The translations under genes were made by a program, and so were the position numbers. The notes beneath the pieces were generated by a model. The model ran no database searches and had not been told where the DNA came from. It saw only the letters and a program-made list of their open reading frames with translations. Of a DNA stretch of 64,000 nucleotides, positions 53,361-63,638 are shown piece by piece. Where the stretch lies: NCBI GenBank assembly GCA_965112735.1, contig OZ218963.1:372001-436000 (forward strand), in the 5' to 3' direction. Positions within the stretch are counted from its first letter, which is position 1, and each line of letters begins with the position of its first letter. Source of the DNA: Phaeosaccion multiseriatum. Taxonomy: Eukaryota; Ochrophyta, other classes.

Positions 53361-55433
53361 ATGGTAGTGGTAGAGAAGGGAGGAGAGAGCTCTCCACATC
53401 CGGATCCGCAGCAGCAGATGAAGGAAGGAGGGAGAGGACGGACCAGTGGCAGTAGCTGTAGTCGTACCAGCCGCAGTATCAGCAGCAGGAGCCGGAGCAG
53501 CGATAGCAGCAGTAGCAATAGCAGTAAAGTCAGCGGCGTAACGTCAACAACTCCGCCGATGACCCCACACGCCCCTCTGTGGCTGCCACAGGACGGGGAC
53601 AGAGAGAAAGTGAATAGCTCAAGTGAGGGTGGTCGAAATAGTAGTAGTAGCAGCAGCAGCAGCAGCAGCAGCAGTCTTGGTGAAGATGACTCGCTCAAAG
53701 GAGCTTCTGGTTCGACCGACACTGTGCATGTATCGCCGCCACCATCGCCGGGATATCCCAATGACAAGGAGGGCGCCTCGATGTGCCCAGGGCTTCCAGA
53801 GGAAGCACAACCCCCACCCCCGCCACAGCAGCAGCAACAACAACAACAACAACAGCAAGAGCAAGAGCAACAGCAGCGGCAGCAGGGAGACAATAAAGAC
53901 AAGGGCGACAATGTAGAAGCTCCGCATACCCCCCCCCCCCTTGGTGCAACAGAGGGGAGGCAAAGTGATGGCAGCTCGCGGCCACTCGAGCTTAGCCCAA
54001 AGGTGAAGAGATGGCTGCTGGATCAAGAAAGGGCCCAAGCACAGCAGCAGCAGCAGCAGCAGGAGGACGCGGAGGAGGAGGAGGACGAGAGGGCAGAGAA
54101 GGGTCAGGAAGAAGAGGGGCGGGAGGGAGTGACAGGAGAGAGGGAGGGCGGATTCTTCTTCCGCTCACCCCCCCAAAAAAATGGGAGTCGAGCGGCCAGC
54201 TGCGGCGGGTGCCTACAGGCAGGGGACAGTGCTGTCGTTGCCGGTGTATCACCAACTGCTGCTGCTGGTACCTCCCAGGGCTTGGGGAGGGAGGGGGACA
54301 AGGAAGGGCGGGCCGTTTCGCCTCTGCGGCGCACAGCTGCGAGTATGGTTGTGTCGGGCACATCGTACAGGAGTGGGGCAGGAGGGGCAGTTGGTGATAC
54401 AGGAGGAGGAGGAGGAGGAGGGGGGCATGCGTCGGGTAGCGGAGGACGCAGCGATGAGCAGGACCAGTTGGTGGTACTGCCGTCGCCACCGCCGCCTCTT
54501 GCTGAGGAGGGCATGCGGAGATCACACCACTACCTCGACAAGCGTATCAATCGTTGGTGTACGCTTGACGAGGAGGACCTGCAGGCAGAGGGAGGGCAGG
54601 GGGGCGCGGGAGCAGCAGGAGCAAGGGCAGGAGTTGGTGATACAGCAGCGGCAGGGAAGGGAGAAGGCGGGGGGGAGGCAGGAGAGGGAGTGGGAGCGGC
54701 GATAGCAGTAGCAGCAGTTGGTGATACAGGAGGAGGAGAGGGCACCCCTGTGAGGAGCACATTCGGCGGCGGCTCCGGAGGCCTCAACAAGGGTGGGGGA
54801 CTCCTCAAGAGAACGTCCTCACGGAAACCTCGGCGACCCTCCAGCTTCTGCGTCAAGCCTCTGCCGGGCACTCCGCGCATGCAAATTGACCCTCGGCTCC
54901 GGCCTACACCCGTCAACACACGCCTGGAGCCCAGGCCTATGCGATGGGCCCAGCAGGTGCAGATCGACTATAAGGGACAGGCGTTGAAAGTGGGGCTTGC
55001 TGTCCTCGCCTGCGGGCTGCTGCTGGCGGCGCTGACCGTCTTTGGGGGGGAGGAGGGCAGCAGCACCGGGGGGACGGCCGCATTGTCGGCAGCGCCAGTA
55101 GAAGGAGGAGGTGGTGGAGGAGGAGGAGGAGAAGCAGTGACAGCAGCAGGAGGAGGAGGAGGAGGATGGCAGTGGTTAGGAGGGAGAGGAGGGGCAGCAT
55201 TCTGGGACGTTGACATTGGCGTGATGCAGCACAACTTTTACAACCCAACAAGGGGCACAAGGAGGGGCAGTACCAAGGGCGTGCGGGGTGGGGGCAGGGG
55301 GAGGAGCGGCCCGTCGGGGAAGGGGGAGGGGGAGGGAGGGGGGGGAGAGGGAGGAGAGGCAGGGAGAGAGACCTGCAGAAGCGGCAGTGATGGGGGCACT
55401 TGTAGCAGCGCTGCGGGGGGCGGGGGGCAGTGA
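53361..55433 (+). CDS. Unknown low-complexity protein with one transmembrane helix
   Basis: One open frame of 690 residues runs from the first in-frame ATG; an upstream exon is possible. Most of it is Ser-, Gln-, Glu- and Gly-rich with homopolymer runs. Two non-repetitive blocks stand out: SPKVKRWLLDQERAQ and YLDKRINRWCTLDEEDLQ. Near the end, KPLPGTPRMQIDPRLRPTPV and RLEPRPMRWAQQVQIDYKG precede one hydrophobic helix (VGLAVLACGLLLAALTVFG), followed by a Gly-rich stretch and FWDVDIGVMQHNFYNPTRG. The N-terminal part would be cytosolic if the positive residues before the helix stay inside. I do not recognise the family. The phrases GVGDTAAAG, QLVIQ and SPTAAAG at several places come from one dispersed nucleotide motif read in different frames. 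Gene reality is supported by the length and the conserved-looking blocks, not by homology. Confidence 0.55.
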   Translation: MVVVEKGGESSPHPDPQQQMKEGGRGRTSGSSCSRTSRSISSRSRSSDSSSSNSSKVSGVTSTTPPMTPHAPLWLPQDGDREKVNSSSEGGRNSSSSSSSSSSSSLGEDDSLKGASGSTDTVHVSPPPSPGYPNDKEGASMCPGLPEEAQPPPPPQQQQQQQQQQQEQEQQQRQQGDNKDKGDNVEAPHTPPPLGATEGRQSDGSSRPLELSPKVKRWLLDQERAQAQQQQQQQEDAEEEEDERAEKGQEEEGREGVTGEREGGFFFRSPPQKNGSRAASCGGCLQAGDSAVVAGVSPTAAAGTSQGLGREGDKEGRAVSPLRRTAASMVVSGTSYRSGAGGAVGDTGGGGGGGGHASGSGGRSDEQDQLVVLPSPPPPLAEEGMRRSHHYLDKRINRWCTLDEEDLQAEGGQGGAGAAGARAGVGDTAAAGKGEGGGEAGEGVGAAIAVAAVGDTGGGEGTPVRSTFGGGSGGLNKGGGLLKRTSSRKPRRPSSFCVKPLPGTPRMQIDPRLRPTPVNTRLEPRPMRWAQQVQIDYKGQALKVGLAVLACGLLLAALTVFGGEEGSSTGGTAALSAAPVEGGGGGGGGGEAVTAAGGGGGGWQWLGGRGGAAFWDVDIGVMQHNFYNPTRGTRRGSTKGVRGGGRGRSGPSGKGEGEGGGGEGGEAGRETCRSGSDGGTCSSAAGGGGQ

Positions 55434-55449
55434 GACTGATAGTAAGAGG

Positions 55450-55488
<39 letters not shown>

Positions 55489-56242
55489 AGGGAGGGAGGG
55501 AGGGAGGGAGGGAGGGAGGGAGGGGAGGGAGGGGAGGGAGGGAGGGAGGGAGGGCTTCAGGCCGGTGGGAGGAGCTGCTAGAGGAGTAGAGAGGGGGAAT
55601 GAGTCCCATGCCCCAGCTCGGCGATTGATTGGGTCAGTTGACCGTATTTGGGGTGTCAGTTGACCGTATTTGGGGTGTCAGTTGGGGGTGCGCATAGGGG
55701 AGTGGGGGGGGGCGTTTCTTTCCCCATACACTGTGTGTAAGTGTGAAGTGCTCTTTGTATGCCGGACATGTTATCTTCTTACTGTTGTTCCTCTTGGGGG
55801 ATGGGGGTGGAAGAAATTTTCGAAATTTTGGCTTTGGTCGTCGATACAGTACTATCTTACTTACAGCGAATACAAAAACGACTTGACAAAACAAAGCTCC
55901 TGACTGCCAATTGGCTGCTGCCGCCAACGAATCTCCTTGTTCACCATTGCTGCCAACGAATCTCCTTGTTCACCATTGCTGTTTCACGAGCTCGCGTACG
56001 CACCATCCCGGGGCGAAAATTCGACGCTTAGCTTCTTTCCGTCCAAGCGTGCCTATCGTAGGCCTCCGGTATCTGTGACTCCGGGAAACTGTATGCACAG
56101 CCGCAGAGGCAGGCAGCCCCAACGGACTGCTGCCGCTAGTTTAGAGGCCGTCCGGCGCTACCCCACCTTGGATGGCATGGCATCTCACGTGTACACTGAC
56201 CGTGTAGTTACCGTGCAGTACTCTGACACCATCCAGATGCCT
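55434..56242. other. Intergenic region, tail-to-tail
   Basis: GA and GGGA arrays (55455-55553) directly follow the membrane-protein stop. Repeats of TCAGTTGACCGTATTTGGGG (55633-55680) and of CCAACGAATCTCCTTGTTCA (55923-55975) follow. No gene is seen. Confidence 0.5.
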
Positions 56243-56312
56243 TCAAAGAGAAGGTCTGACCGTGTAGTACTCTGACACCATCCAGACGCCTTCAAAGAGA
56301 AGGTCTCCTCCG
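56226..56312. repeat. Tandem duplication of about 50 bp over the 3' end of a gene
   Basis: The segment GTACTCTGACACCATCCAGA followed by GCCTTCAAAGAGAAGGTCT occurs twice (about 56218-56258 and 56268-56308) with few differences. It spans the predicted stop of the minus-strand gene. Confidence 0.9.
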
Positions 56313-56742
56313 ACGCTCCTTCCAATGCGCGTTTGACGGACAAGGTGAAGAGGAAAAGGAGAAACAGAAAGTGAAAGGAAGAGGGATATACATCTCAAAC
56401 CTCTCCTTTCCTCTCCTCTCCTCCCTCCCTTCACCCCCACCTGACCGCTGCCGGCCAGCGATACACCACCCCATGTATCCTGACCTCGGGCCCTGCTTCT
56501 CCGTCCTTGTCGGGCTGAAAGGCCTTGAGCGTCACGTGTCCCAGGGCCGCCTTGTAGCCCGGGGGGGAGTGGTCCGTAGGCACGGGCACGTGCGTGAAGA
56601 TTTCGTTTATTCTCTTGCGCATCTTTTCGATGGCCGCCTGCACGCACACACACACAGATACACACACACACACGCACACACACACAGATACACACACACG
56701 CACACACACACATTAGGAGCGCACTTGACGACGCACATATGA

Positions 56743-56782
<40 letters not shown>

Positions 56783-58167
56783 GCACACACACACACTCAC
56801 ACACACGAGGACACCCCCACCTTCGCCACCTCGTCCACAGCCTCCACCACATCCCCCTGAGCCTTCCTTAGCCCTGCTTACCTTGCGGTAGCCGAGCTCC
56901 TCCCGGTATGCAAGCTCATGAATCTTGTCCCCCTTGGCAAGGCAGTAGGCAAGGTGTTCCCTCCACGCCTTGGGGAAGGGAAGGGAAGGGAAGGGACAGG
57001 GCATTGCTATAAGAGGGGAAGGGACAGGTTATTGATGTCAATGAATGGGAAATTGATTTGGGACGGTTTCAATGGAAGTAGAGAAGGAAAGAAGGAAGAA
57101 AGGAAGGAAGGAGGGAAGGAAGGAAGTAAGGAAAGACGAGCGAGAAAGTTAAAGGGGAAGGGGGGACGAGAGATGGCAGTGGATGGAGAGACTGACACAC
57201 CAGCGCATCGAGGAGGGTGAAGGTCTTGAGGCAGGGCTTGGCGCCAGGACCGGGCTGCGCTGGGGGAATCCACGTGCGCCCCTCGGGAAGTTCCTTCTGT
57301 GGCAGAACGGGAAGCGTATATAGCGGCGGCGGCTGCTGCTGGTGATGCTGCTGGTGATGCTGCTGGTGATGCAAGGAGGCGAAGCTGGTGTGAGACCCGA
57401 GGGGGCGTTGTTGAAGACCTGAGGGGTCGAGAGAGAGAGAGGGGCGCGGGGGAGGAGCATCGTTAGCATGGCGCCGCCAGAGAAAAGGGGCGGGTCAAGC
57501 CAAGATGGCAGTGGATGGAGGAGGGTGGTGGAGGATGGTTAGGGGGACACAGACACAACAACCATGACAACAACAACAATGACAATGACAACAAGCAACA
57601 GCAGCAAGAAGAAGAGCATGGTGTAGGGCGTGGCATGAAGAGAGGGTGGCGAGGGCAGACACATGACCGACCCGCAGCACTCAGCGCAGCACTCAGCACA
57701 GCAGTAGTCAGTGTCTAGTCAGTGTGTGGCGGCAGTCAGTAAGCGAGGCGTGTGTGTGCGTGTTCGAAACCTGCTGGCGGCGCGGCGGGTGCGCCGGCTC
57801 CAGGGGAGTCGAAGAACGGAGAGGGAGAAACGGCCTCGTATGTTGAGCTCCCCCCCACCAAGGGCATCTGTATACCCAACCCGATGCCCCGTAACAGAGT
57901 CTGGACAGAGCAGCGGCAGTAGGGGCAGCAGTGGTGGGGGGAGGAGGAGGAGGAGGAGGGGGAGGGGGAGGGGGAGGAGGAGGAGCAGGAGCAGCAGTAG
58001 CGGGAGGAGGAGGTGGTGGAGGATGAGGAGGAGCACGCTTCACTTGATACCCACCCACACCTGCACATTCATCTCTCCCCCCTCTTCCCTCCCCCCCCCC
58101 TCCTCTCCATCATTGCGTGTGCCTCTCTCCCTCCTCCCCCCTCCCTCCCCTCCTCTCTCTCTCTTCA

Positions 58168-58233
<66 letters not shown>

Positions 58234-59611
58234 GCATATCCATCTCAGTGACTTGTGTTTCCAGCCCGAGGCAGTCGAGTACACCCCTCACATGGTCCGA
58301 GACTCCCGTAGGATCCCCCCCCCCGGGGACTCCCCTTCCGGGGAGGAGGTACATTCCGACGGCGGACAGCTCCACCTGCGCCCCGGCCACGGCAGCCACA
58401 CACGCCTCCGAGAGAGACCCCACCAGGGCAGCGACGTCAGATGGCGACGACGGCGTCGCCTGCTGATGCTGCTGTACCACCAAGGGTTGCTGCTGCTGTG
58501 CGGCTACGTCCCCTCCCCCTTCCCCCCCTCCCTCTGCTCCTGCTCCTGTGGGAGGCATTGCCCCTGCCGGCGGATGATGAGCGGGCGATGCTTGCAGGGA
58601 CGAAGCACCAACTGCTGCTGCGGTTATGGAGGCGGCGGACCCCCGGGGGAGGTCCAGCAGTGGCGGCGGTGGGGGCAGGGGCATTGTGGTCAGTTCCACT
58701 GCTGCCGCCGACTCATCGGAGGAAGAAGACGCTTGACTACCCGGCCCTTGCGGTGCGGCCTCCACGCCCCCTCCCAGGAGGTGTTGTACTCCGGCCACTC
58801 CGCCTTCTGGCGACGACGCTGAGCCTCCCAGCACATGCATGGAGTTTACAGATGGCGATGGTGGTGATTCACTGGTGTCGAGGCTGATGTTGCGGCTGTG
58901 GACCTCGCGCTTGCCGTGTTCGTATGTTGCTCGCACGAGCTGTGAGTTTGCCCAAGAAAAGAGGGGGAGAGTTGAGAGGTGGAGGGGAAGAGAGAGAGCG
59001 AGAGAGGGAGAGAAGAGAGAGAGAGAGGGAGAGAGAAGAGGAGGGAAAAATCGAGTCAGTTCCACAGAGTCGGAAGGACAGAGTGTCCGGAGAGGACAAC
59101 CCCAACTGAACTGAACCGTCCACCCGCCTTCCGTGGTGGGAGAAGCCCCCTTCGCTTCTCCAGCCCAGTCCCAAGCGGGCACGATGGGAGGGGGTGGGGA
59201 CACTTTCGAACAAAGCGTGCTCGACACGCTGCCCGACCCGGAGACCTTCTGATCCCACTCGACCCTGGTCTTCGACCCTGACCTTGACCCTGACCCTGAC
59301 AGTGATGGTCGCCTCTGCCACACTACCCCTGGCCTCAGTCCCTAGCCGTGCACCTCTCGCCCCTGCCCCTCCTGCCCCTCTTGCCCCTGCCCACCCCACC
59401 CTGGCCGTGCTCCCTCCCCCCCGTGCCGGAGCGGTGGTGTGTGTAGCTCACCTCCTCCCACGAGTGGACGGGCTGCGCGAAGAAGTAATAGCACCCCGGG
59501 GAGAGAGCCTCGCCATCCGCGCCGTCCTGCTGGTCGACGTCATCGCCAAGCCCAGGTTGAGGGTGAGGGTGAGGGTGAGGATGAGGGTGAGGGTGAGGGT
59601 GAGGGTGAGGG

Positions 59612-59644
<33 letters not shown>

Positions 59645-59648
59645 AGGA

Positions 59649-59697
<49 letters not shown>

Positions 59698-59731
59698 AAG
59701 GGTGAGGGTGAGGGTGGGGGTGAGGGGCAGG

Positions 59732-59762
<31 letters not shown>

Positions 59763-60524
59763 GCAGGGTCAGGGGATAGTCAGGAGTCTTGTTAGGGGAA
59801 GGTGAAAACAGGCGAGGAAGGGATCCCGCAGCAGCAGCAGCAGGAGGAGGAGGAGGAGGAAGGTGATGAGAATCACGGGCATCCACCACTGGACAAGGAA
59901 GGAAGGCAATTGAAGAAAGGCCAGTACATGAGCCTCCCTCCCACTCTATCACACTCACATTGGAGCCTGTGCGGTGCATCTTGGTCGCTCTGGTCGCCGC
60001 GTCACCGTCCGCCCTCCTCTTCGCACCAGCACCGTACTGGTGTGCCTCCTCCTCCCCGTCCTCCTCCTCGGCCCCTCCCGATGGACCACCCTGCAAATGT
60101 GTGAAAATCAGCACAAGGGAAAAGGAATGAGGCGAGTCCTGGCCAGAGAGCTGCAAGCTCGGTCCACAAGCACGCTCTACAATGCATGCAAAGACCAACC
60201 ACTCACCGAGGCCAGCACGTCTCCTCCCTTTTGACCCCCTGCTGTGGTGAGGGCGTTTTGGGGAGGAGCCGTGTACAGCCCCGAGAAGGCCCTCTCCACT
60301 GCCAGCACTGCCTCCGCGGAGACGTTGAAGAGAGAGGCCATGGACGAGCGAATGCGAAGGAGCTGTGTCTGCTGGCCAGTGCCTGCGTGCCTGAGAGACA
60401 CAGCCCGCCGGGCCTCGATAGTGCTGAGCATGGCGAACAGAGTGCCCGCATCCATGCTTTGCAGGAGGTCGGAATCGTGCCCTTGCTGAATGCATGCGAT
60501 CCACTCTCGCACGGAGACCCCCAT
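56243..60524 (-). CDS. Unknown multi-exon protein
   Basis: Supported exons: 60524-60207 (106 codons), 60090-59959, 59529-59452 and 58939-58232, all in phase 0, then less certain exons near 58010-57770, 57420-57204, 56968-56883, 56637-56447 and a last exon ending at 56243 or about 56294. The N-terminus ([45 protein letters not shown]) is helical and non-repetitive. The centre is Pro/Ala/Gly/Gln-rich. The C-terminal part is well structured: [70 protein letters not shown] and GHVTLKAF...[10 protein letters not shown] do not recognise the family and assign no function. Two introns contain long hexamer (GGGTGA) and CA arrays. The stop region is tandemly duplicated (56228-56310), which is why the exact end is uncertain. 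Confidence 0.55.
57504..57700. other. Intronic region with dispersed motif and ACA-rich repeats
   Basis: Within an intron of the minus-strand unknown gene. It contains GATGGCAGTGGATGG and ACAACAACAATGACAATGAC-type repeats. Exon boundaries around it are uncertain. Confidence 0.4.
59560..59770. repeat. GGGTGA hexamer array (telomere-like)
   Basis: About 33 GGGTGA hexamers with single-base variants (GGATGA, GGGTAA, GGGCAG) lie in an intron of the minus-strand unknown gene. Complement: TCACCC, related to the CCCTCA array at 12127-12260. Confidence 0.95.
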
Positions 60525-60872
60525 GGTCTGCTTGACTTGCTTGACTTTAGTTACTCACTTCCTGGACAGCACTGCCGTTCTCCGACGTTGTTGCTCCCAG
60601 CAGGTCGAACTCCCCCTCCTACAGCATATACCCACTCACCCCCCCCCCTCCCTCCCACTCCACCCAGGGGAAGCAGCAGCAGCAGCCGCCACAGGGGCCG
60701 CGCCGCCTAAATAACTAGAGGTCAGGCAGAGGTAGAGAAGAAGGAGGCCTCGCTACGCATCCAAAATGCCTCTGGAGGTGAAACGTATGCCTCTAAATGT
60801 GTCCTCCTGCCCTCTCCGGCCGGCGAGAACAAAATAAAGAGACATGGCCAACTCAGCTCTATTCTTCACCTT
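60525..60872. promoter_or_regulatory. Divergent region before the small-protein family
   Basis: Holds the 5' region of the minus-strand unknown gene and of small-protein copy 1. An out-of-frame ATG at about 60844 aligns with the start codon of copy 2 but is shifted by two bases. Confidence 0.45.
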
Positions 60873-62125
60873 ATGGTGCTGTGTCTTCTGCCCGGGCGTG
60901 GACATGGGTTCATGTTCGCCAGAGGGGGCTTTCTGTTCTCCGGAGGGGGCCCTCGAGGAGGAGGACGACGAGGCATGACGATGATGGCCGGGAGGGAACT
61001 TCCTCCCAAGAAGTTGCTTGACTACCATCGGCAGCATCTCAAAGCGATTGGAGCTATGACTCAGCGAGATGCCGCAAGGCAAGATGAGTAGTACTGTGGG
61101 CTTCCTCCATTTCAATACAAATACAAAGCGGAAAGGGCGGGAGAAATAACTTGGTAACTTTGTACCTGCCCACTCTCAGGATCAACTCTGCTGCGCAACG
61201 AAGCGGTGCCCCTAATGGCAAAGGTCGGAAGGGTGGGGTAGTACCTTCATGTCGCCTTTGACTTCAAGGCACTTCTCGTATCTCCTCCTGCTGCCTCCTC
61301 CCCCTCCTCTTGGAACTTCTTTCTCCCCGCCCCCCCCCCCCTTTCCCCTTCCTCCTCCTGCCCCTGCTCCTCCTCCGCTGCTCTCTCCTCTCTTTGAAGT
61401 GAGACACAGCCTCCCCCCTGCCGCCTCTCCCATCCCCCCCCCCTTGGTACTAAGGCCAAATCTACTCCCTCCTGATCGTGTTTTCCCAAACAAGGATCGT
61501 TCCCGTCGAGGGCAAATGCGGCAGCGAGTCAGAATGAGGCTCTGTTGAGCTATCTGACGCTACAGGAGGCTGACATGTGAGTGACGACGACGAACTTTAG
61601 TCCTGAGCCCATCCTCGCGACGCCCATCCAAGTCCCAAGAGAGAGAGAGCGCGCTTCTCTCGGCTCTCACACTAAAGCTACGACACTCACTCAGCACTCC
61701 TCCCCGACCGTGCTCCTGTGCTGCTTTGAATGGCTCAGGATCAACGCCACCGCCCGCAGGATAGGATTGTCCCATCGGAGAGGTACGTATAAGCAAGCCA
61801 GGAAACTCTGTGTGGCCTCTTGCACAGTGAGGGAGGGTTGCGGTGGTCTGTGGCCTGGCTGCGTGACACTACCCGGCCCGGGCTCTTGTTCCACAAGAGG
61901 CAAAGGCCAGTCACAGCCGCTCGTCCGGCAGACCGCCGCTACGAAAAGAGACTGAAAGACCGTACCCGTGGCTCCTCCTCAGGCTCCTGGCCGGCACGCG
62001 CTACCTCCATTGCCTGTAGAAACTTGCTCTACAACTGGGGGAATGCGGATGAAGAAGACGACTACAGTGACTGGGACGATGGTGACGTCTTGGAACACCT
62101 CTGGCCAATGACCCCTGAGGAATAG
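60873..62125 (+). CDS. Small secreted/plastid-type protein with duplicated exon module, copy 1
   Basis: Five exons join in frame: 60873-61078, 61180-61223, 61495-61576, 61739-61782, 61932-62125, giving 189 residues. The start is hydrophobic (MVLCLLPGRGHG-F), then Gly/Arg-rich, resembling a secondary-plastid leader. Two helical modules follow: YHRQHLKAIGAMTQRDAA-RINSAAQRSG and SQNEALLSYLTLQEAD-MINATARRIG. The 'R/M-I-N-x-x-A-x-R' halves are each encoded by an exon of exactly 44 nt. The C-terminus has SWPARATSIACRNLLYNWG and an acidic tail ending HLWPMTPEE. The first donor is GC (CAAG|GCAAGA), a rare class. Compared with copy 2 the leader region has a two-base length difference, so the aligned upstream ATG is out of frame and translation must start at 60873, giving a shorter signal. 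I do not recognise the family. It could be a partly decayed copy. Confidence 0.65.
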
Positions 62126-62563
62126 CGTGTGCCACAGTGAGGATGGGGAGGCCGAGCCTCCTTCCTCACCCCCGCGCTTTGCGTGCTATCGTGTTTGGGA
62201 GAGACGAAGACTGGTGGTGAGGCGAGGAGCTCAGCTCGGGTTGGGAAGAGACGCGAGGCCGGTGCCCATCCTGAGGCTTGTTGAAGCATGCATGTCCCCC
62301 AAGGTGAAGCGAGGCCTCGGAGCTGCTAGGCTCGTATGACCGGCCGACTCTGCCTGCGCCGGCCGAACGACTCGCGAGAGGTCCTGCCTGCAGTAGGAGG
62401 GCTAAGCTGCGCATTGTACTTTGTATAATATTACTGTAGACAAGCAATTGATTGAGGGGAGAAAGGGCTATGGCGCCCTAGTGGTCAGAGGGTTGTAAAA
62501 AGCCTCTCATTGGGAGCCTTTTTCTTTGCTCGCACCCTCCTACACTCTCCCCTTTTTGGAACC
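62126..62563. other. Spacer between the two small-protein copies
   Basis: Part of it resembles the region after copy 2 (for example GCCGGCC...GAACGACT near 62340-62370 and GCC...GAACGACT near 63760), so the duplicated unit includes the 3' flank. No other gene is recognised. Confidence 0.45.
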
Positions 62564-63638
62564 ATGATGAAGCTTACTATGTTATTCACGCTGATGGTGG
62601 TGTGTCTTCTGCCCGGGCGTGGGCACGGTTTCATATTGAGCGGAGGCCCAGGAGGCCGAGGAGGCATGGTGATGATGGCAATGAAGCCACCTCCTACACT
62701 GCTAGCGTATCACCGCGAGCAGCTAACCAAGCTGGGGGCCATGACCGTCCCCGACGCTCAACGGTAAGAGGAGTCATCAGGCGAGCTTCCTCACCAAGCG
62801 AGCAGCGGGGGCAACAACAGAGAGCGCCGTAAGAGGAGAGAGGGGAAACTTACGACACTCTTGCTCCATCCTTGGTCTTCCCTGCCCACTCTTATGCAGC
62901 ATCCTCCAAGCGGCTCAGGAGAGCGGTCGGGTTACAACGAAAGGTTATTGCTTCTGAGCTACTGCTTGTTTCTTGTCCGAGTGAGGAGCCGAAAGAGTTC
63001 TAAAGTTATCGCGTTGCACGTGCTCCTTGCAGGATCGTTTCCGTCGAGGGCACACACCGCCGCTTACAAGAATGAGGTCCTCTTGAGCCAGCTGACGATG
63101 CAGCAGGCCATCATGTGAGCGACGAGGACTAAGCCTCTGGAGACACGCTTCGCGGCTGGTTTGCTTGCTCTTGACTGAGCCCATCCAAGTCGAAGAGAAA
63201 GCCGCCTTTTGCTAGGGCACGGCGCATCCTCCCGTCCCACTTTGTTGCTTACACTTTTGTCCTCCCTGATCATTCTGCCTGGCTTGGTCTTGCTTATAAT
63301 CGCTCGATTCACTCAGGGTCAATGCGGTCGCTCGCAGACGAGGAAAGGCTCATGGGGAAGGTAAGTGTGTCACAAAACACGCGTGGCCTCTGCGCAGCGG
63401 GCGCGTGAGAGGTGGCCTATGAGATACGCCCTGGCAGACCGCCGCGACCAAGACTACTAACAACGGTGCCCGCGACCTCCTCATCCTCGCTCAAGGCTCC
63501 TGGCCGGCACGGGCCACTGCAGTTGCCAGTCGAAACGTGGTGAACAACTGGATAGCTGCCGACGAAGAGGGCGATTATAAGGGCTGGAGCGACGACATCA
63601 TCTTGCGCAAGCTATGGCCAGCGACTCCTAAGGAATAG
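62564..63638 (+). CDS. Small secreted/plastid-type protein with duplicated exon module, copy 2
   Basis: Five exons: 62564-62763, 62900-62943, 63033-63114, 63317-63360 and a last exon ending at 63638. The leader is a clear signal peptide (MMKLTMLFTLMVVCLLPGRG) followed by HGF, an A-F-like junction. Modules YHREQLTKLGAMTVPDAQ-RILQAAQESG and YKNEVLLSQLTMQQAI-MVNAVARRRG parallel copy 1, with identical middle-exon lengths (44, 82, 44 nt) and phases. The C-terminus GSWPARATAVASRNVVNNW...LWPATPKE is conserved with copy 1. The obvious last acceptor (GGCAG at 63437) would break the frame; using TATGAG at 63423 restores it and gives 194 residues. Either the weak acceptor is used or this copy is frameshifted. 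No family is recognised; secretion or plastid import is inferred from the leader. Confidence 0.65.

Noticed and set aside
62127-62339. A separate small gene just after small-protein copy 1
   Set aside because: The region aligns in part with the 3' flank of copy 2, where the frame is not kept. It is more likely untranslated duplicated flank.
63438-63638. Last exon of small-protein copy 2 starting at the canonical GGCAG acceptor
   Set aside because: It gives a premature stop within eight codons in the phase set by the preceding exon; the alternative acceptor at 63423 restores the frame conserved with copy 1.
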